Source: an uncultured Aquimarina sp. (GTDB taxonomy: Bacteria; Bacteroidota; Bacteroidia; Flavobacteriales; Flavobacteriaceae). Taken from it: a stretch of 64,000 bases of DNA. The stretch lies in assembly GCA_947496705.1 (NCBI GenBank), contig CANMDW010000001.1:868001-932000 (forward strand), given 5' to 3'. Below the pieces are notes generated by a model that was not told the DNA's origin, did not search any database, and worked only from the letters and a program-made list of their open reading frames with translations. Positions 1 to 8,932 of this stretch are shown in pieces. A program made the position numbers and the translations under genes. The stretch's first letter is position 1; every line of letters starts with the position of its first letter.

Positions 1-236
1 CTTCAGCTTATGAGTATGTTTCATCGATGAACCCCAATGTTAACGATGATGAAAACAAACGTAAGGTGGTTCGTGGAGGATCCTGGAAAGATGTTGCTTA
101 TTTCCTACAGGTAAGTACCAGAGATTATGAGTATGCAGACTCTGCAAGGAGTTATATCGGATTTAGAACCGTTCAGGACTATATGGGTACTGACGTGACA
201 GGAGAAGATAATACTCAAAACCAAGACCAAAATTAA
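1..236 (+). CDS. gldK: GldK, C-terminal fragment (gliding/T9SS lipoprotein)
   Basis: This is the 3' end of a gene that begins before the window; the frame is open from base 3 and stops at 234-236. The visible ~78 residues contain VVRGGSW followed by RSYIGFRTVQ, the typical C-terminal signature of the formylglycine-generating-enzyme-like (SUMF1) fold found in GldK. In Flavobacteria GldK is an outer-membrane-associated lipoprotein that forms a periplasmic ring with GldN in the type IX secretion/gliding machine. The gldL, gldM and gldN genes follow directly in the canonical order, which settles the assignment. A short acidic, Asn/Gln-rich tail ends the protein. The N-terminal lipobox cannot be seen. 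Confidence 0.93.
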   Translation, partial: SAYEYVSSMNPNVNDDENKRKVVRGGSWKDVAYFLQVSTRDYEYADSARSYIGFRTVQDYMGTDVTGEDNTQNQDQN

Positions 237-321
237 ATAAAGTCCCAAAATTTTCTATCAACTTAATTACTAACCCTTTTTTTAAAATATATTAGATTTA
301 AAAAAACAAAACAAATTTATT

Positions 322-948
322 ATGGCAAATTCAAAAGCAAGCAAAAAGTTAATGAACATGGTATACGGTCTGGGAGCAGCCGTTGTAATATTAGGTGCAC
401 TTTTTAAGATCATGCACTGGCCATTTGGTAATGAAATGCTTATTATAGGTTTGATCACAGAAGCATTTGTATTTACGGTTTCTGCATTTGAACCGGTAGA
501 TGATGATTTAGATTGGTCTCTTGTGTACCCTGAATTAGCAGGAGGAAATAAAAGAGATAAAAAAGACAGAGATACTCCAGAAGGAATGTTATCTAAAAAA
601 TTAGATGAGATGCTGAAAGAAGCTAGAGTTGATTCTAGTCTTATGAGCAGTCTTGGTGAAAGTATCCGTAACTTTGAAGGAGCAGCCAAGAACATTTCTC
701 CAACTGTAGATGCTATACAAGGAACAAAGAAATATAGTGAAGAACTTACTCACGCTGCTGCACAATTAGAATCTTTGAATAGCTTATATAAAGTTCAGTT
801 AGAATCTTCTGCTCGTCAGGCTGAAGCTAATCAGGCAATTGCTGATAATGCAGCCAAGCTTAAAGATCAAATGGAAAGCCTTGCCAGTAACCTATCTTCT
901 CTTAATGGAGTTTATGGTGGTATGTTAACAGCTATGAATAGAAGTTAA
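322..948 (+). CDS. gldL: GldL, T9SS inner-membrane motor protein
   Basis: A 208-aa protein with two hydrophobic segments near the N terminus (about residues 14-30 and 38-54), then a cytoplasmic region rich in charged and helical sequence. The first segment and loop contain the family pattern GALFKIMHWPFG. GldL and GldM form the proton-driven motor complex of the type IX secretion and gliding apparatus in the inner membrane. The length matches the family. It lies 85 bp after gldK and 43 bp before gldM, in one transcription direction with both. The C-terminal half (about 100-200) is probably coiled coil, judging from regular Leu/Ala spacing; that is inferred. Confidence 0.95.
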   Translation: MANSKASKKLMNMVYGLGAAVVILGALFKIMHWPFGNEMLIIGLITEAFVFTVSAFEPVDDDLDWSLVYPELAGGNKRDKKDRDTPEGMLSKKLDEMLKEARVDSSLMSSLGESIRNFEGAAKNISPTVDAIQGTKKYSEELTHAAAQLESLNSLYKVQLESSARQAEANQAIADNAAKLKDQMESLASNLSSLNGVYGGMLTAMNRS

Positions 949-991
949 CATTTAGAAATATATAAAATAACTACCAAAATTTAAGAAGAAA

Positions 992-2539
992 ATGGCAGCA
1001 GGTAAATTATCCCCAAGGCAGAAGATGATCAATCTCATGTACTTGGTATTTATAGCAATGATGGCATTAAATATGTCTAAAGAAGTATTGTCAGCTTTCG
1101 GTTTAATGAATGAAAAATTAACCGATTCTAATACTATCTCTACAGAACGTAATAATGCATTCATGGCAGGTCTGGCCGAAAAGGTTTCAGAACAACCAGA
1201 AAAATATACTCCTTTAAAAGAAAAAGCAGATCAAATAAGCGTGCTTTCTAATGAATTTAATGCCTACATAGACCAACTAAAGGCAGAATTAATAGAAGGA
1301 CGAAGTGATCCTACAGATTATGAAACAATGGATCGACCCGATAAATTGGATCAGAAGTTTTTTGAAGGTGGTAAAACTACAGCAACAGCACAAGAGTTTC
1401 TCGATAACATTACAAAATATAGAGACGGCGTTTCTGCTGCAATAAAAGAAGTGAAAGAAGTAGATGTTGAGGTTGCAAATGATGTTGAAAAGACGTTTGC
1501 AACAGGAGATGTAAAGGATAGATCCGGAGTGAATAAAAAATGGTTAAACTATAATTTTGAAGGTTTTCCATTGGTGGCTTCTCTTACCAAGCTTACTCAA
1601 ATGCAGGCAGATGTTAAGACTACCGAAAGTAAAGTACTTTCTGCTTTATTGGCAGGACAACAAGCTTCAGAGCTTTCATTTAGTAATTATGAAGCTATTG
1701 TAGTTGCAGATAAAACAGCATTCTTTAGTGGAGAGAAGTTTAAAGGTAGAATTGTTCTCGGGCGATTTGATGCTACCCTAAAGCCAACTAAGGTTATGGT
1801 GAACGGTAAAGAGCAGACAGAAGTTCAGAACGGACAAATTATGTTGGATTTTCCAGCTGGAAATGTTGGAGAAAGAGATGTAAAAGGAGAGCTAGAATTT
1901 AAAGAAGGAGATTCTATCGTGAAAATCCCTATTAAAAGTTCATATACTGTGATTCCAAGACCAAATTCTGCAGTTATTTCAGCAGATAAAATGAATGTGG
2001 TGTATCGTGGGGTAAATAACCCAATGACCATATCCATTCCTGGGGTGCCCAATGTAAATGCTAAGGCTCCAGGTTTAAGAAAAGTTGGTGGTGCCGGTAA
2101 ATACATGATGAATGTTACCACAGTAAAAGGACGTGAAGTGAGTATCAGGGTAAGCGGTAAGCTTGCAAATGGTACAACGGTGAGTGATAGTAAGAAGTTT
2201 AGAATTAAAGATATTCCCAGACCTGTAGGAACTGTTCGTGGAGAAGATGGTGCAATAAAAATGGCAAGAAATGCGTTACAGATATCGTCTATTGGTGCTA
2301 TTTTACCTGATTTTGATTTTGATATCAAATTAAAAGTAACCGGATTTAAGTTTAAAGTAGAAGGCCAGCCTACCGTAAGTGTTACCGGGGGAAGATTAAA
2401 TGCAAAGGCCAAATCTGCTTTACGTAGGGCAAAACGAGGTTCTTCGGTACAAATTATAGATATAAAAGCACGGTTAACTACAAATTCTTCATATAGATTG
2501 AAGAAAATATCTCCTGTGATTGTTGAGTTAACAAATTAA
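992..2539 (+). CDS. gldM: GldM, T9SS motor/periplasmic shaft protein
   Basis: A 515-aa protein starting with a positively charged stretch and a single membrane span (NLMYLVFIAMMALNM, about residues 13-30), followed by a long periplasmic part. This matches GldM/PorM, whose periplasmic domains form an elongated dimer that transmits inner-membrane motor torque to the GldK/GldN ring. Length and N-terminal architecture are typical. The C-terminal third is beta-rich with Gly-Val patterns, as expected for the D2-D4 domains. The gene sits between gldL and gldN with short gaps, so the four genes are probably cotranscribed. Confidence 0.95.
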   Translation: MAAGKLSPRQKMINLMYLVFIAMMALNMSKEVLSAFGLMNEKLTDSNTISTERNNAFMAGLAEKVSEQPEKYTPLKEKADQISVLSNEFNAYIDQLKAELIEGRSDPTDYETMDRPDKLDQKFFEGGKTTATAQEFLDNITKYRDGVSAAIKEVKEVDVEVANDVEKTFATGDVKDRSGVNKKWLNYNFEGFPLVASLTKLTQMQADVKTTESKVLSALLAGQQASELSFSNYEAIVVADKTAFFSGEKFKGRIVLGRFDATLKPTKVMVNGKEQTEVQNGQIMLDFPAGNVGERDVKGELEFKEGDSIVKIPIKSSYTVIPRPNSAVISADKMNVVYRGVNNPMTISIPGVPNVNAKAPGLRKVGGAGKYMMNVTTVKGREVSIRVSGKLANGTTVSDSKKFRIKDIPRPVGTVRGEDGAIKMARNALQISSIGAILPDFDFDIKLKVTGFKFKVEGQPTVSVTGGRLNAKAKSALRRAKRGSSVQIIDIKARLTTNSSYRLKKISPVIVELTN

Positions 2540-2555
2540 AAATAAATTGATAATT

Positions 2556-3446
2556 ATGAATTTGAGAAATTTTATATTAACCGTTTTTGGTCTGTTAATT
2601 TCAATTGTTTCATATGGTCAGACCAACGTTTTAAATGCTGATGAACCTTCGGATATTGGTAAGAAAACGGCAGAACAGATCATGTATGACAATGACCATC
2701 CTCTGGAGTATGGTTATGTGGATAAACGAGACGTATTGTGGGCAAAAACCACTTGGGAGGTAATAGATCTTGATGAACGTATAAATTTCCCATTGTATTA
2801 CCCCATTGATACCAATAATATTGGTGTTAATCGTCGTTCCTTATATGATGTACTGGTTGCCAATGTTAAAAACGGAAAGATCAAAAATATTTATTCAGAT
2901 TCATATTTTACTGAGACTCGTACGTTTGAGGACCTTAAATCTACCATGTCTAAAATTGATACGACAGATTTAGGATATGAGCAATATAACGCAGGAGAAA
3001 CAGTAGATCCTCAGTATATTAACAGAAGAGATATTACTTCGGCTGAAATTGCAGAATATAGAATACGAGGATATTGGTATTTTGATAAGCGCCAGGGAGA
3101 ATTGAGATACAGAATGCTTGGATTGGCACCTGTAGCTCCCGACGTGAACTTTATCGATGATGATGAACCAGACATGGTACCATTGTTCTGGGTATGGTAT
3201 CCAGATGTAAGAGAAATTCTTCATAATACATCGGCGTTCAACAGAAAAAATACTTCAATGCCTTTTACTTTAGATCATATTCTAAATGCAAGACGTTTTA
3301 ATTCTGTGATATACAAAGAAGATAATGAACAGGGTGACCGTTCAATTAATGATTACATTGTAGATAATGCTTTAATGCAACTTCTTGAAAGTGAGAGAAT
3401 TAAAGAAAGTATTAGAAACTTTGAAATGGATATGTGGAGTTATTAA
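2556..3446 (+). CDS. gldN: GldN, T9SS/gliding periplasmic ring protein
   Basis: A 296-aa protein with a signal peptide (MNLRNFILTVFGLLISIVSYGQ, cut near the SYGQ boundary). The ATG at 2556 is preferred over an upstream in-frame TTG at 2547 because it starts exactly at the signal peptide. The mature part has the GldN/PorN features WEVIDLDERINFPLYYP and a C-terminal helical stretch (ESIRNFEMDMWSY). GldN binds GldK to form the periplasmic ring of the type IX secretion system. It is 16 bp after gldM and is the last gene of the cluster; a strong hairpin terminator follows at 3477. Confidence 0.95.
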   Translation: MNLRNFILTVFGLLISIVSYGQTNVLNADEPSDIGKKTAEQIMYDNDHPLEYGYVDKRDVLWAKTTWEVIDLDERINFPLYYPIDTNNIGVNRRSLYDVLVANVKNGKIKNIYSDSYFTETRTFEDLKSTMSKIDTTDLGYEQYNAGETVDPQYINRRDITSAEIAEYRIRGYWYFDKRQGELRYRMLGLAPVAPDVNFIDDDEPDMVPLFWVWYPDVREILHNTSAFNRKNTSMPFTLDHILNARRFNSVIYKEDNEQGDRSINDYIVDNALMQLLESERIKESIRNFEMDMWSY

Positions 3447-3476
3447 CGGCCACAATGCCTAATAAATTTTAAGTGA

Positions 3477-3505
3477 AACGCTCAACTATAAGTTGGGCGT
3501 TTTTT
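3477..3505 (+). terminator. Rho-independent terminator after gldN
   Basis: AACGCTCAAC (3477-3486) pairs with GTTGGGCGTT (3492-3501) with one G-T wobble and a 5-nt loop, and a T run follows. It ends the gldKLMN transcription unit only a few bases before the next start codon. Confidence 0.85.
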
Positions 3506-3518
3506 ACTTTTGTGTTCT

Positions 3519-4559
3519 ATGCTAGATTATATCATTGTTGGATTTGGATTGTCGGGATTATCCTTTGTAGAACAATTAGAAAATAATAATAAATCATACA
3601 TTGTTTTTGAAGACTATTCTCAAAAATCTTCAAGAGTAGCGGGAGGACTCTATAATCCGGTTGTTTTAAAACGCTTTACATTGGCATGGCGTGCGGCCGA
3701 GCAGATGAGAATAGCAGTTCCTTTTTACAGAAACATAGAAACCAAACTTCAGAAATCATTGGTTGCAGAGCTTCCGGTATTACGACGGTTTAATTCTGTA
3801 CAAGAAGAAAACAGCTGGTTTGAAGCTTGTGATAAACCTGTTTTGAAAGAGTTTCTTTCCTCAGAATTGATTCAAAATACAAACCCGGGATTGGATATTC
3901 CGTATCATTACGGAAAAGTAAAACACACAGGAAAAATAGATCTTCAGAATTTACTGTCCTCCTATCTGAAATATCTTAATAATAAGAAATGTGTGATCAA
4001 CGAATCTTTTGAACACGAAAAACTGATCCTAAACCAGGGTTTTATTGAATATAAAGGAAAAAAAGCTAAACATATCGTTTTTGCAGAGGGCTTTGGAATG
4101 AAAAAAAACCCCTTTTTTAAGCATTTACCACTAGTTGGTAATAAAGGAGAATATATCATCATCAAATCCAATACACTTAAATTAAAAGAAGCTGTAAAAG
4201 CTTCGATCTTCATTATTCCGTTAGGAGATGATCTCTATAAAGTAGGTGCTACTTATAACAATCAGGATACATCCCCAGAAATAACTACTGCTGCCAAAGC
4301 AGTATTACAAGAAAAATTAAGTCGTTTTTTAAAAGTAACGTATGAAATCGTTGATCAGGTGGCCGGAATTAGACCTACCGTAAGAGATCGTCGACCCATG
4401 GTAGGTTCACACCCAGATTATCAAAATGTACATATTTTAAACGGTCTGGGGAGCAGAGGCATATTAATTGGCCCTGCAATGGCAGAAAATTTATATAAGT
4501 ATATCGAAAAAGGAATTCCCCTGGATCCAGAAATTGATATCAAGCGTTTTAATCAATAG
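3519..4559 (+). CDS. FAD-dependent oxidoreductase (DAO family)
   Basis: A 346-aa protein that opens with a Rossmann dinucleotide-binding strand-turn-helix (DYIIVGFGLSGLSF, residues 3-16). The middle is typical of the D-amino-acid oxidase/glycine oxidase superfamily, with a second FAD-contact region near the C terminus (GIRPTVRDRRPMVG and HILNGLGSRGILIGPAMAENL). The substrate cannot be read from sequence. The ATG at 3519 is chosen over an in-frame TTG at 3510 because the Rossmann strand starts immediately after it. It stands alone between the gldN terminator and the convergent DUF983 gene, so it is probably monocistronic. Such proteins are common next to gldKLMN in flavobacteria and are generally annotated only as NAD(P)/FAD-dependent oxidoreductase. 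Confidence 0.85.
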   Translation: MLDYIIVGFGLSGLSFVEQLENNNKSYIVFEDYSQKSSRVAGGLYNPVVLKRFTLAWRAAEQMRIAVPFYRNIETKLQKSLVAELPVLRRFNSVQEENSWFEACDKPVLKEFLSSELIQNTNPGLDIPYHYGKVKHTGKIDLQNLLSSYLKYLNNKKCVINESFEHEKLILNQGFIEYKGKKAKHIVFAEGFGMKKNPFFKHLPLVGNKGEYIIIKSNTLKLKEAVKASIFIIPLGDDLYKVGATYNNQDTSPEITTAAKAVLQEKLSRFLKVTYEIVDQVAGIRPTVRDRRPMVGSHPDYQNVHILNGLGSRGILIGPAMAENLYKYIEKGIPLDPEIDIKRFNQ

Positions 4560-4615
4560 AATTCCCCGGCTCTGTCTCCTAGGTAGTTCATTAAACAGCT
4601 CTGAAGACGAGCTCA

Positions 4616-5002
4616 CTAGGATATGCTTTTCTCTTTGTTGTAATGCATAAAAAAATTAATCCAGATATTTCTGGATAGCCTTAGAATGATAGGTAAAAAA
4701 AGAATCATCGTTCCGGCAATCACTAAAAAAGTAGCTACTAAATTCAACTTAAATACAAGATTTGCAATAACAAAAGCCGCCACAGCAAATGCAATACCCA
4801 CAGGATAACTTACATACATAGCACCATAAAAAAACGAAGGTTCTATTTTATATTTGGTACCACAATGACTGCAACGTTCCTGCATTTTAAGGGTATTACT
4901 TAATTTATAGGGATTTGAGGCTGTATACATACTTTCTTTCTGACATACAGGACAACTACCTGTTAAAATACTATATATTTTGGTTCCTTTTAAGAAGTTC
5001 AT
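4616..5002 (-). CDS. DUF983 membrane protein with zinc-ribbon-like N terminus
   Basis: A 128-aa protein with two Cys pairs near the N terminus (CPVC at about residues 18-21 and CSHCG at about 44-48), consistent with a small zinc ribbon. Two hydrophobic helices follow (about 58-83 and 88-109). This layout is that of DUF983 proteins, which are conserved in Bacteroidota and have no firmly established function. It is transcribed divergently from the ABC-F gene with about 58 bp between start codons, and convergently with the oxidoreductase. Confidence 0.85.
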   Translation of the reverse strand: MNFLKGTKIYSILTGSCPVCQKESMYTASNPYKLSNTLKMQERCSHCGTKYKIEPSFFYGAMYVSYPVGIAFAVAAFVIANLVFKLNLVATFLVIAGTMILFLPIILRLSRNIWINFFMHYNKEKSIS

Positions 5003-5060
5003 AAGTGATTTTTATGGTAACGCAAAATTAATCATCTTTGCACAAAATATTCAAAAGCTG

Positions 5061-6980
5061 ATGTTAAACATACACAACTTATCAATTTCGTTTGGAGGAG
5101 AATATCTTTTTGAAGAAATAGGTTTCAGGATGAATGCCGGAGATCGTGTAGGATTGATTGGTAAGAATGGTGCCGGTAAGTCTACAATGCTCAGAATTTT
5201 ATCCAAAGAGCAGGAGCCAGATTCGGGTGAGATCGCCATGGATAAAGAGGTCAAAATTGGATTTCTGAAACAAGATATCGATTTTATTCAGGGCAGAACA
5301 ATATTGGATGAAGCCTATGAAGCATTTGAGGAAATCAAAAAAATCGAACGCGAAATAGAGAAGATCAATGCACAATTAGCAGAGCGCACCGACTATGAAA
5401 GTGAGGGTTATCATCAGTTAATTACCGACCTCAGCGATCTTACTCATCACTATGAGATCATAGGGGGGTATAATTACCAGGGTGAAACAGAAAGGGTTTT
5501 ACAGGGCCTTGGATTCGTTAGAGAAGATTTTGGGCGATTAACCGATACGTTTTCGGGAGGATGGCGTATGCGTATAGAGTTGGCCAAGCTGTTGCTACAA
5601 AATAACGATATTCTTTTACTGGATGAGCCTACAAACCATTTGGATATAGAATCTATTATCTGGTTAGAAAATTTTTTGAAAAGCTATGCTGGAGTGGTAG
5701 TTATCGTTTCACACGACAAGATGTTTCTTGATAATGTGACCAATAGAACGATAGAAATTTCTTTAGGTCGCATCTATGATTATAATAAACCATATTCGAA
5801 GTATTTGATACTGCGTAAAGAAATGCGCGAACAGCAGCTGGCTGCACAGAAAAATCAATCTAAGCAGATCGAACAAACAGAGAAACTAATTGAAAAATTC
5901 AGAGCCAAAGCTTCAAAGGCATCGATGGCACAGTCGCTGATTAAAAAATTAGATAAAATTGATCGGATAGAAGTCGATGAAGATGACAATGCTGTAATGA
6001 ATGTAAGCTTCCCCGTGAGTATACAGCCTGGTAAAGTGGTGATTGAAGCCGATGGAGTGGGAAAATCCTATGGAGAAAAAGAAATTCTCAGGGATATTGA
6101 TCTTTTGGTAGAACGAGGATCCAAAATAGCCTTTGTTGGTCAGAATGGCCAGGGGAAAACCACTTTGGCAAAGATCGTTATCGATGAAATATCACATGAC
6201 GGTATACTGAAACTAGGACATAATGTACAAATTGGATATTTTGCTCAAAACCAGTCAGAATATCTGGATGGAGAGATCACCGTTCATGAAACCATGATCA
6301 ATGCTGCCAACGAAAAAAACAGAACCAAGGTACGGGATATGCTTGGAGCATTCTTGTTTAGAGGAGAAGAGGTCGATAAAAAAGTGAAAGTGCTTTCGGG
6401 AGGTGAGCGCAATCGATTAGCATTGTGTAAATTGCTTTTAGAGCCCTTTAATGTGTTGGTGATGGATGAACCCACAAACCACCTGGATATCAAATCAAAA
6501 AACGTATTAAAAGAATCACTACAACGCTTTGAAGGAACCTTAATTTTGGTATCTCATGACAGGGATTTTCTTCAGGGATTGACCAATACAGTCTATGAGT
6601 TCAAAAATAAACAAATCAAAGAGTACTTGGGAGATATAGACTTCTATTTAGAACAACGCAGGGTAGATGACCTTAGGGATATTGAAAAGAAAGATAAACA
6701 AGGCAATAAAGAAGTTTCTAATATCAAAGAAACTGCAAAACAGTCCTACCAGGATCAAAAAAAGCTGAAATCCCTCAATAACAAACTAAGCAACGTTGAG
6801 TCCAAAATCAATAAACTTGAAAAAGAAATTAAAGAAATTGATCTCGAACTAGCGATCAACTATGATCAAACTATAGCACAGCCCAATTTTTTTGATACCT
6901 ATCAGGCAAAGAAAGATCAGTTAACTGATCTAATGGAAGATTGGGAAGCAGTACAGGAAGAAATTGATGCGCTAGCGTAA
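5061..6980 (+). CDS. ABC-F family ATPase (ribosome-associated type)
   Basis: A 639-aa soluble protein with two complete ABC ATPase domains. The first has Walker A GKNGAGKST, signature FSGGWRMR and Walker B ILLLDEPTNHLD; the second has Walker A GQNGQGKTT, signature LSGGERNR and Walker B VLVMDEPTNHLD. There is no membrane domain, and a charged helical linker lies between the domains, as in ABC-F translation factors (EttA/Uup/YbiT type). The C-terminal ~100 residues form a Lys/Glu-rich coiled coil, most like the Uup subfamily. The ATG at 5061 is chosen because the ABC fold begins there; an upstream in-frame alternative start (4980) would overlap the divergent DUF983 gene. Such proteins act on ribosomes; the specific role (translation quality control or antibiotic protection) cannot be decided here. 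Confidence 0.92.
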   Translation: MLNIHNLSISFGGEYLFEEIGFRMNAGDRVGLIGKNGAGKSTMLRILSKEQEPDSGEIAMDKEVKIGFLKQDIDFIQGRTILDEAYEAFEEIKKIEREIEKINAQLAERTDYESEGYHQLITDLSDLTHHYEIIGGYNYQGETERVLQGLGFVREDFGRLTDTFSGGWRMRIELAKLLLQNNDILLLDEPTNHLDIESIIWLENFLKSYAGVVVIVSHDKMFLDNVTNRTIEISLGRIYDYNKPYSKYLILRKEMREQQLAAQKNQSKQIEQTEKLIEKFRAKASKASMAQSLIKKLDKIDRIEVDEDDNAVMNVSFPVSIQPGKVVIEADGVGKSYGEKEILRDIDLLVERGSKIAFVGQNGQGKTTLAKIVIDEISHDGILKLGHNVQIGYFAQNQSEYLDGEITVHETMINAANEKNRTKVRDMLGAFLFRGEEVDKKVKVLSGGERNRLALCKLLLEPFNVLVMDEPTNHLDIKSKNVLKESLQRFEGTLILVSHDRDFLQGLTNTVYEFKNKQIKEYLGDIDFYLEQRRVDDLRDIEKKDKQGNKEVSNIKETAKQSYQDQKKLKSLNNKLSNVESKINKLEKEIKEIDLELAINYDQTIAQPNFFDTYQAKKDQLTDLMEDWEAVQEEIDALA

Positions 6981-7133
6981 TTGGTTAAAATACATTGAAT
7001 TCAGAAACAAGGCCAGTTGTTATCCTAAAGTTAAGTTATTCACAGAAAAATACTTTTGTGATATTTTTATCGTTAGTAGCGGGTACAACTAGATTTTTAT
7101 AGATATTTTTGTAGCTGAAAATTAAACAATAGT

Positions 7134-7595
7134 ATGATGAATAATACAAAAGCCATCGATTTAAATGCCCACGCATTATCCTGGGTAGGTAAGATCCATT
7201 ATGATTTTGGGTTTTTGGTTCAAAAAGCATTTAGTGAAAACGGATTAGATTTATCCAAAGAGCAATGGAGCGTGTTAAAGCGATTGAATGTACACGATGG
7301 ACAACCTCAAAATGACCTGGCTTTTATTACGCACAGGGATAAAACTTCGATGACCCGATTGGTGAATACGATGGAGAGTAAAGACCTTGTGATTCGCAAA
7401 ACTGATGGTAATGACAGAAGAGTAAATCGGATTTTTCTTACAAAATATGGAAAAGAAGTAATAGAAAAAGTACAACCCATAATGTATGACCTTATACCGG
7501 CAGTACAAGAGAGTTTAAGTGAAGAAGAAATAGAAACGTTAATTGCTACCTTGAAAAAGGTAAAAGCTAAAATAGCAGATATAGCAGAAAGATAA
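7134..7595 (+). CDS. MarR-family transcriptional regulator
   Basis: A 153-aa winged-helix regulator. The recognition region (LSKEQWSVLKRLN, then QNDLAFITHRDKTSMTRLVNTMESKDLVIRKTDGNDRRVNRIFLT) is the MarR DNA-binding core and wing. The last 40 residues form the dimerization helices. It sits directly upstream of the RND efflux operon in the same direction but is separated from it by a strong terminator (7620-7646) and a candidate promoter, so it probably regulates that operon rather than being part of it; this is inference from position. A second in-frame ATG at 7137 is an equally possible start. Confidence 0.9.
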   Translation: MMNNTKAIDLNAHALSWVGKIHYDFGFLVQKAFSENGLDLSKEQWSVLKRLNVHDGQPQNDLAFITHRDKTSMTRLVNTMESKDLVIRKTDGNDRRVNRIFLTKYGKEVIEKVQPIMYDLIPAVQESLSEEEIETLIATLKKVKAKIADIAER

Positions 7596-7619
7596 AAAAG
7601 TATATTTTATAGATCTATC

Positions 7620-7646
7620 GACACCCTGTTTTTGGGTGTCTTTTTT
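7620..7646 (+). terminator. Rho-independent terminator after the MarR gene
   Basis: GACACCC (7620-7626) and GGGTGTC (7634-7640) form a perfect 7-bp stem with a 7-nt loop followed by six T. It separates the regulator from the efflux operon. Confidence 0.88.
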
Positions 7647-7702
7647 GTTAAGACATCTATAATGAGCAAATTATAACTTTTATGAGTTCTTTAACTTCAA
7701 CC

Positions 7703-7710
7703 TATCTTTG
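7703..7710 (+). promoter_or_regulatory. Candidate -7 box of the RND efflux operon
   Basis: TATCTTTG fits the Bacteroidota -7 consensus TAnnTTTG and lies 53 bp before the adaptor start codon, after the MarR terminator. The matching -33 element would fall at about 7681-7684, where the sequence (TATG) is only a weak match to TTTG. Confidence 0.45.
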
Positions 7711-7763
7711 TTGTTGATAGTTTTGTGTAGGTTTTTGTTAAAAAAACTTAAACAAAATTGTTT

Positions 7764-8930
7764 ATGAGAAACATTATACTTTCTATCCTGGGATTATTAC
7801 TAATCCTGGGAGCTATATTTTTTGCTAAAAAAATAGTTGATAGCAAAAGAAGATCCAAACCCAGGCCGACCAAAGTTGTTAAAACTGTTTTTGTAGATAC
7901 GGTGCATAATAAAACGATTCGTATTCAGATTGCAGCAAATGGCAACCTAACTGCAAAAAGAAGATTAGAATTGTATGCAGAGGTTCAAGGAATTTTTAAA
8001 GGAGGAACCCAATTATTTAAGACGGGTCAAAAATATAGAAGGGGACAAGCTTTGATTCGTATTGATGCATCAGAATATTATGCCAGTGTACAATCGGCAA
8101 AAAGTAATTTGTATAATCTGGTAACATCCATCATGCCGGATTTACGATTAGACTATCCAGAGATTTATGACAAATGGCAAAACTATCTGAATACATTTGA
8201 CATGAATAAAGTGACTCCCAAATTACCGGAAATTACTTCAGACAAAGAAAAATACTTTATTACCGGAAGAAATATATATACCACATATTACAATGTGAAA
8301 AATCTGGAGCAGCGTTTGGCAAAATACACGATTTATGCACCTTTTGATGGTGTGCTTACCGAAGCATTAGTTACAGAGGGAACGTTAATTCGTCAGGGAC
8401 AAAAATTGGGTGAATTCATCAATACCGATGTCTATGAGATGGAAGTCGCCATTAGTAAAGAATATGGAGACCTGCTTCGTGTTGGAGAAACTGTAGAACT
8501 TTCAAACCTTAATAAAACAAAAGCATTTACCGGTACAGTAACCAGAATTAACAGTAGTGTAAACCAGGCTACGCAAACCATAACTACGTTCATCGAAATA
8601 AAAGATACATCCCTTCGGGAAGGGATGTATCTTGAAGCGAATCTGGATGCAAAAAAAGAAGAAAATGCGATCGAAATAGACAGAAGCCTGCTACAGGAAG
8701 GAAATAAGATTTTTGTAGTGAGAGATAGTATTCTGGATATAGTTGATGTCTATCCGGTATATTTTTCAGATAAAAAAGTAGTGCTCAAAGGCATTCCCGA
8801 TGGCAATGTGATACTTAATAAACCCGTTCCGGGTGCTTATGCAGGAATGTTGGTAAAGGTATATCAAAGCAAAGGACAAAAATCTTCTGCGTCCGATAGC
8901 AATGTCATAAGTACTAATATAAAGCAGTGA
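7764..8930 (+). CDS. RND efflux periplasmic adaptor subunit (HlyD/MFP family)
   Basis: A 388-aa membrane-fusion protein with an N-terminal membrane anchor (NIILSILGLLLILGAIFFA). It then has the family layout: a barrel-sandwich hybrid with a lipoyl-like strand (GQKYRRGQALIRIDASEYYA) and its return half (YTIYAPFDGVLTEALVTEGTLIRQGQKLG), and a beta-barrel domain. It bridges the inner-membrane RND pump and the outer-membrane channel. The ATG at 7764 opens directly on the anchor; the in-frame TTG at 7758 is less likely. Its stop codon is 2 bp before the pump start codon, so translation is probably coupled. No substrate is readable. Confidence 0.9.
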   Translation: MRNIILSILGLLLILGAIFFAKKIVDSKRRSKPRPTKVVKTVFVDTVHNKTIRIQIAANGNLTAKRRLELYAEVQGIFKGGTQLFKTGQKYRRGQALIRIDASEYYASVQSAKSNLYNLVTSIMPDLRLDYPEIYDKWQNYLNTFDMNKVTPKLPEITSDKEKYFITGRNIYTTYYNVKNLEQRLAKYTIYAPFDGVLTEALVTEGTLIRQGQKLGEFINTDVYEMEVAISKEYGDLLRVGETVELSNLNKTKAFTGTVTRINSSVNQATQTITTFIEIKDTSLREGMYLEANLDAKKEENAIEIDRSLLQEGNKIFVVRDSILDIVDVYPVYFSDKKVVLKGIPDGNVILNKPVPGAYAGMLVKVYQSKGQKSSASDSNVISTNIKQ

Positions 8931-8932
8931 TC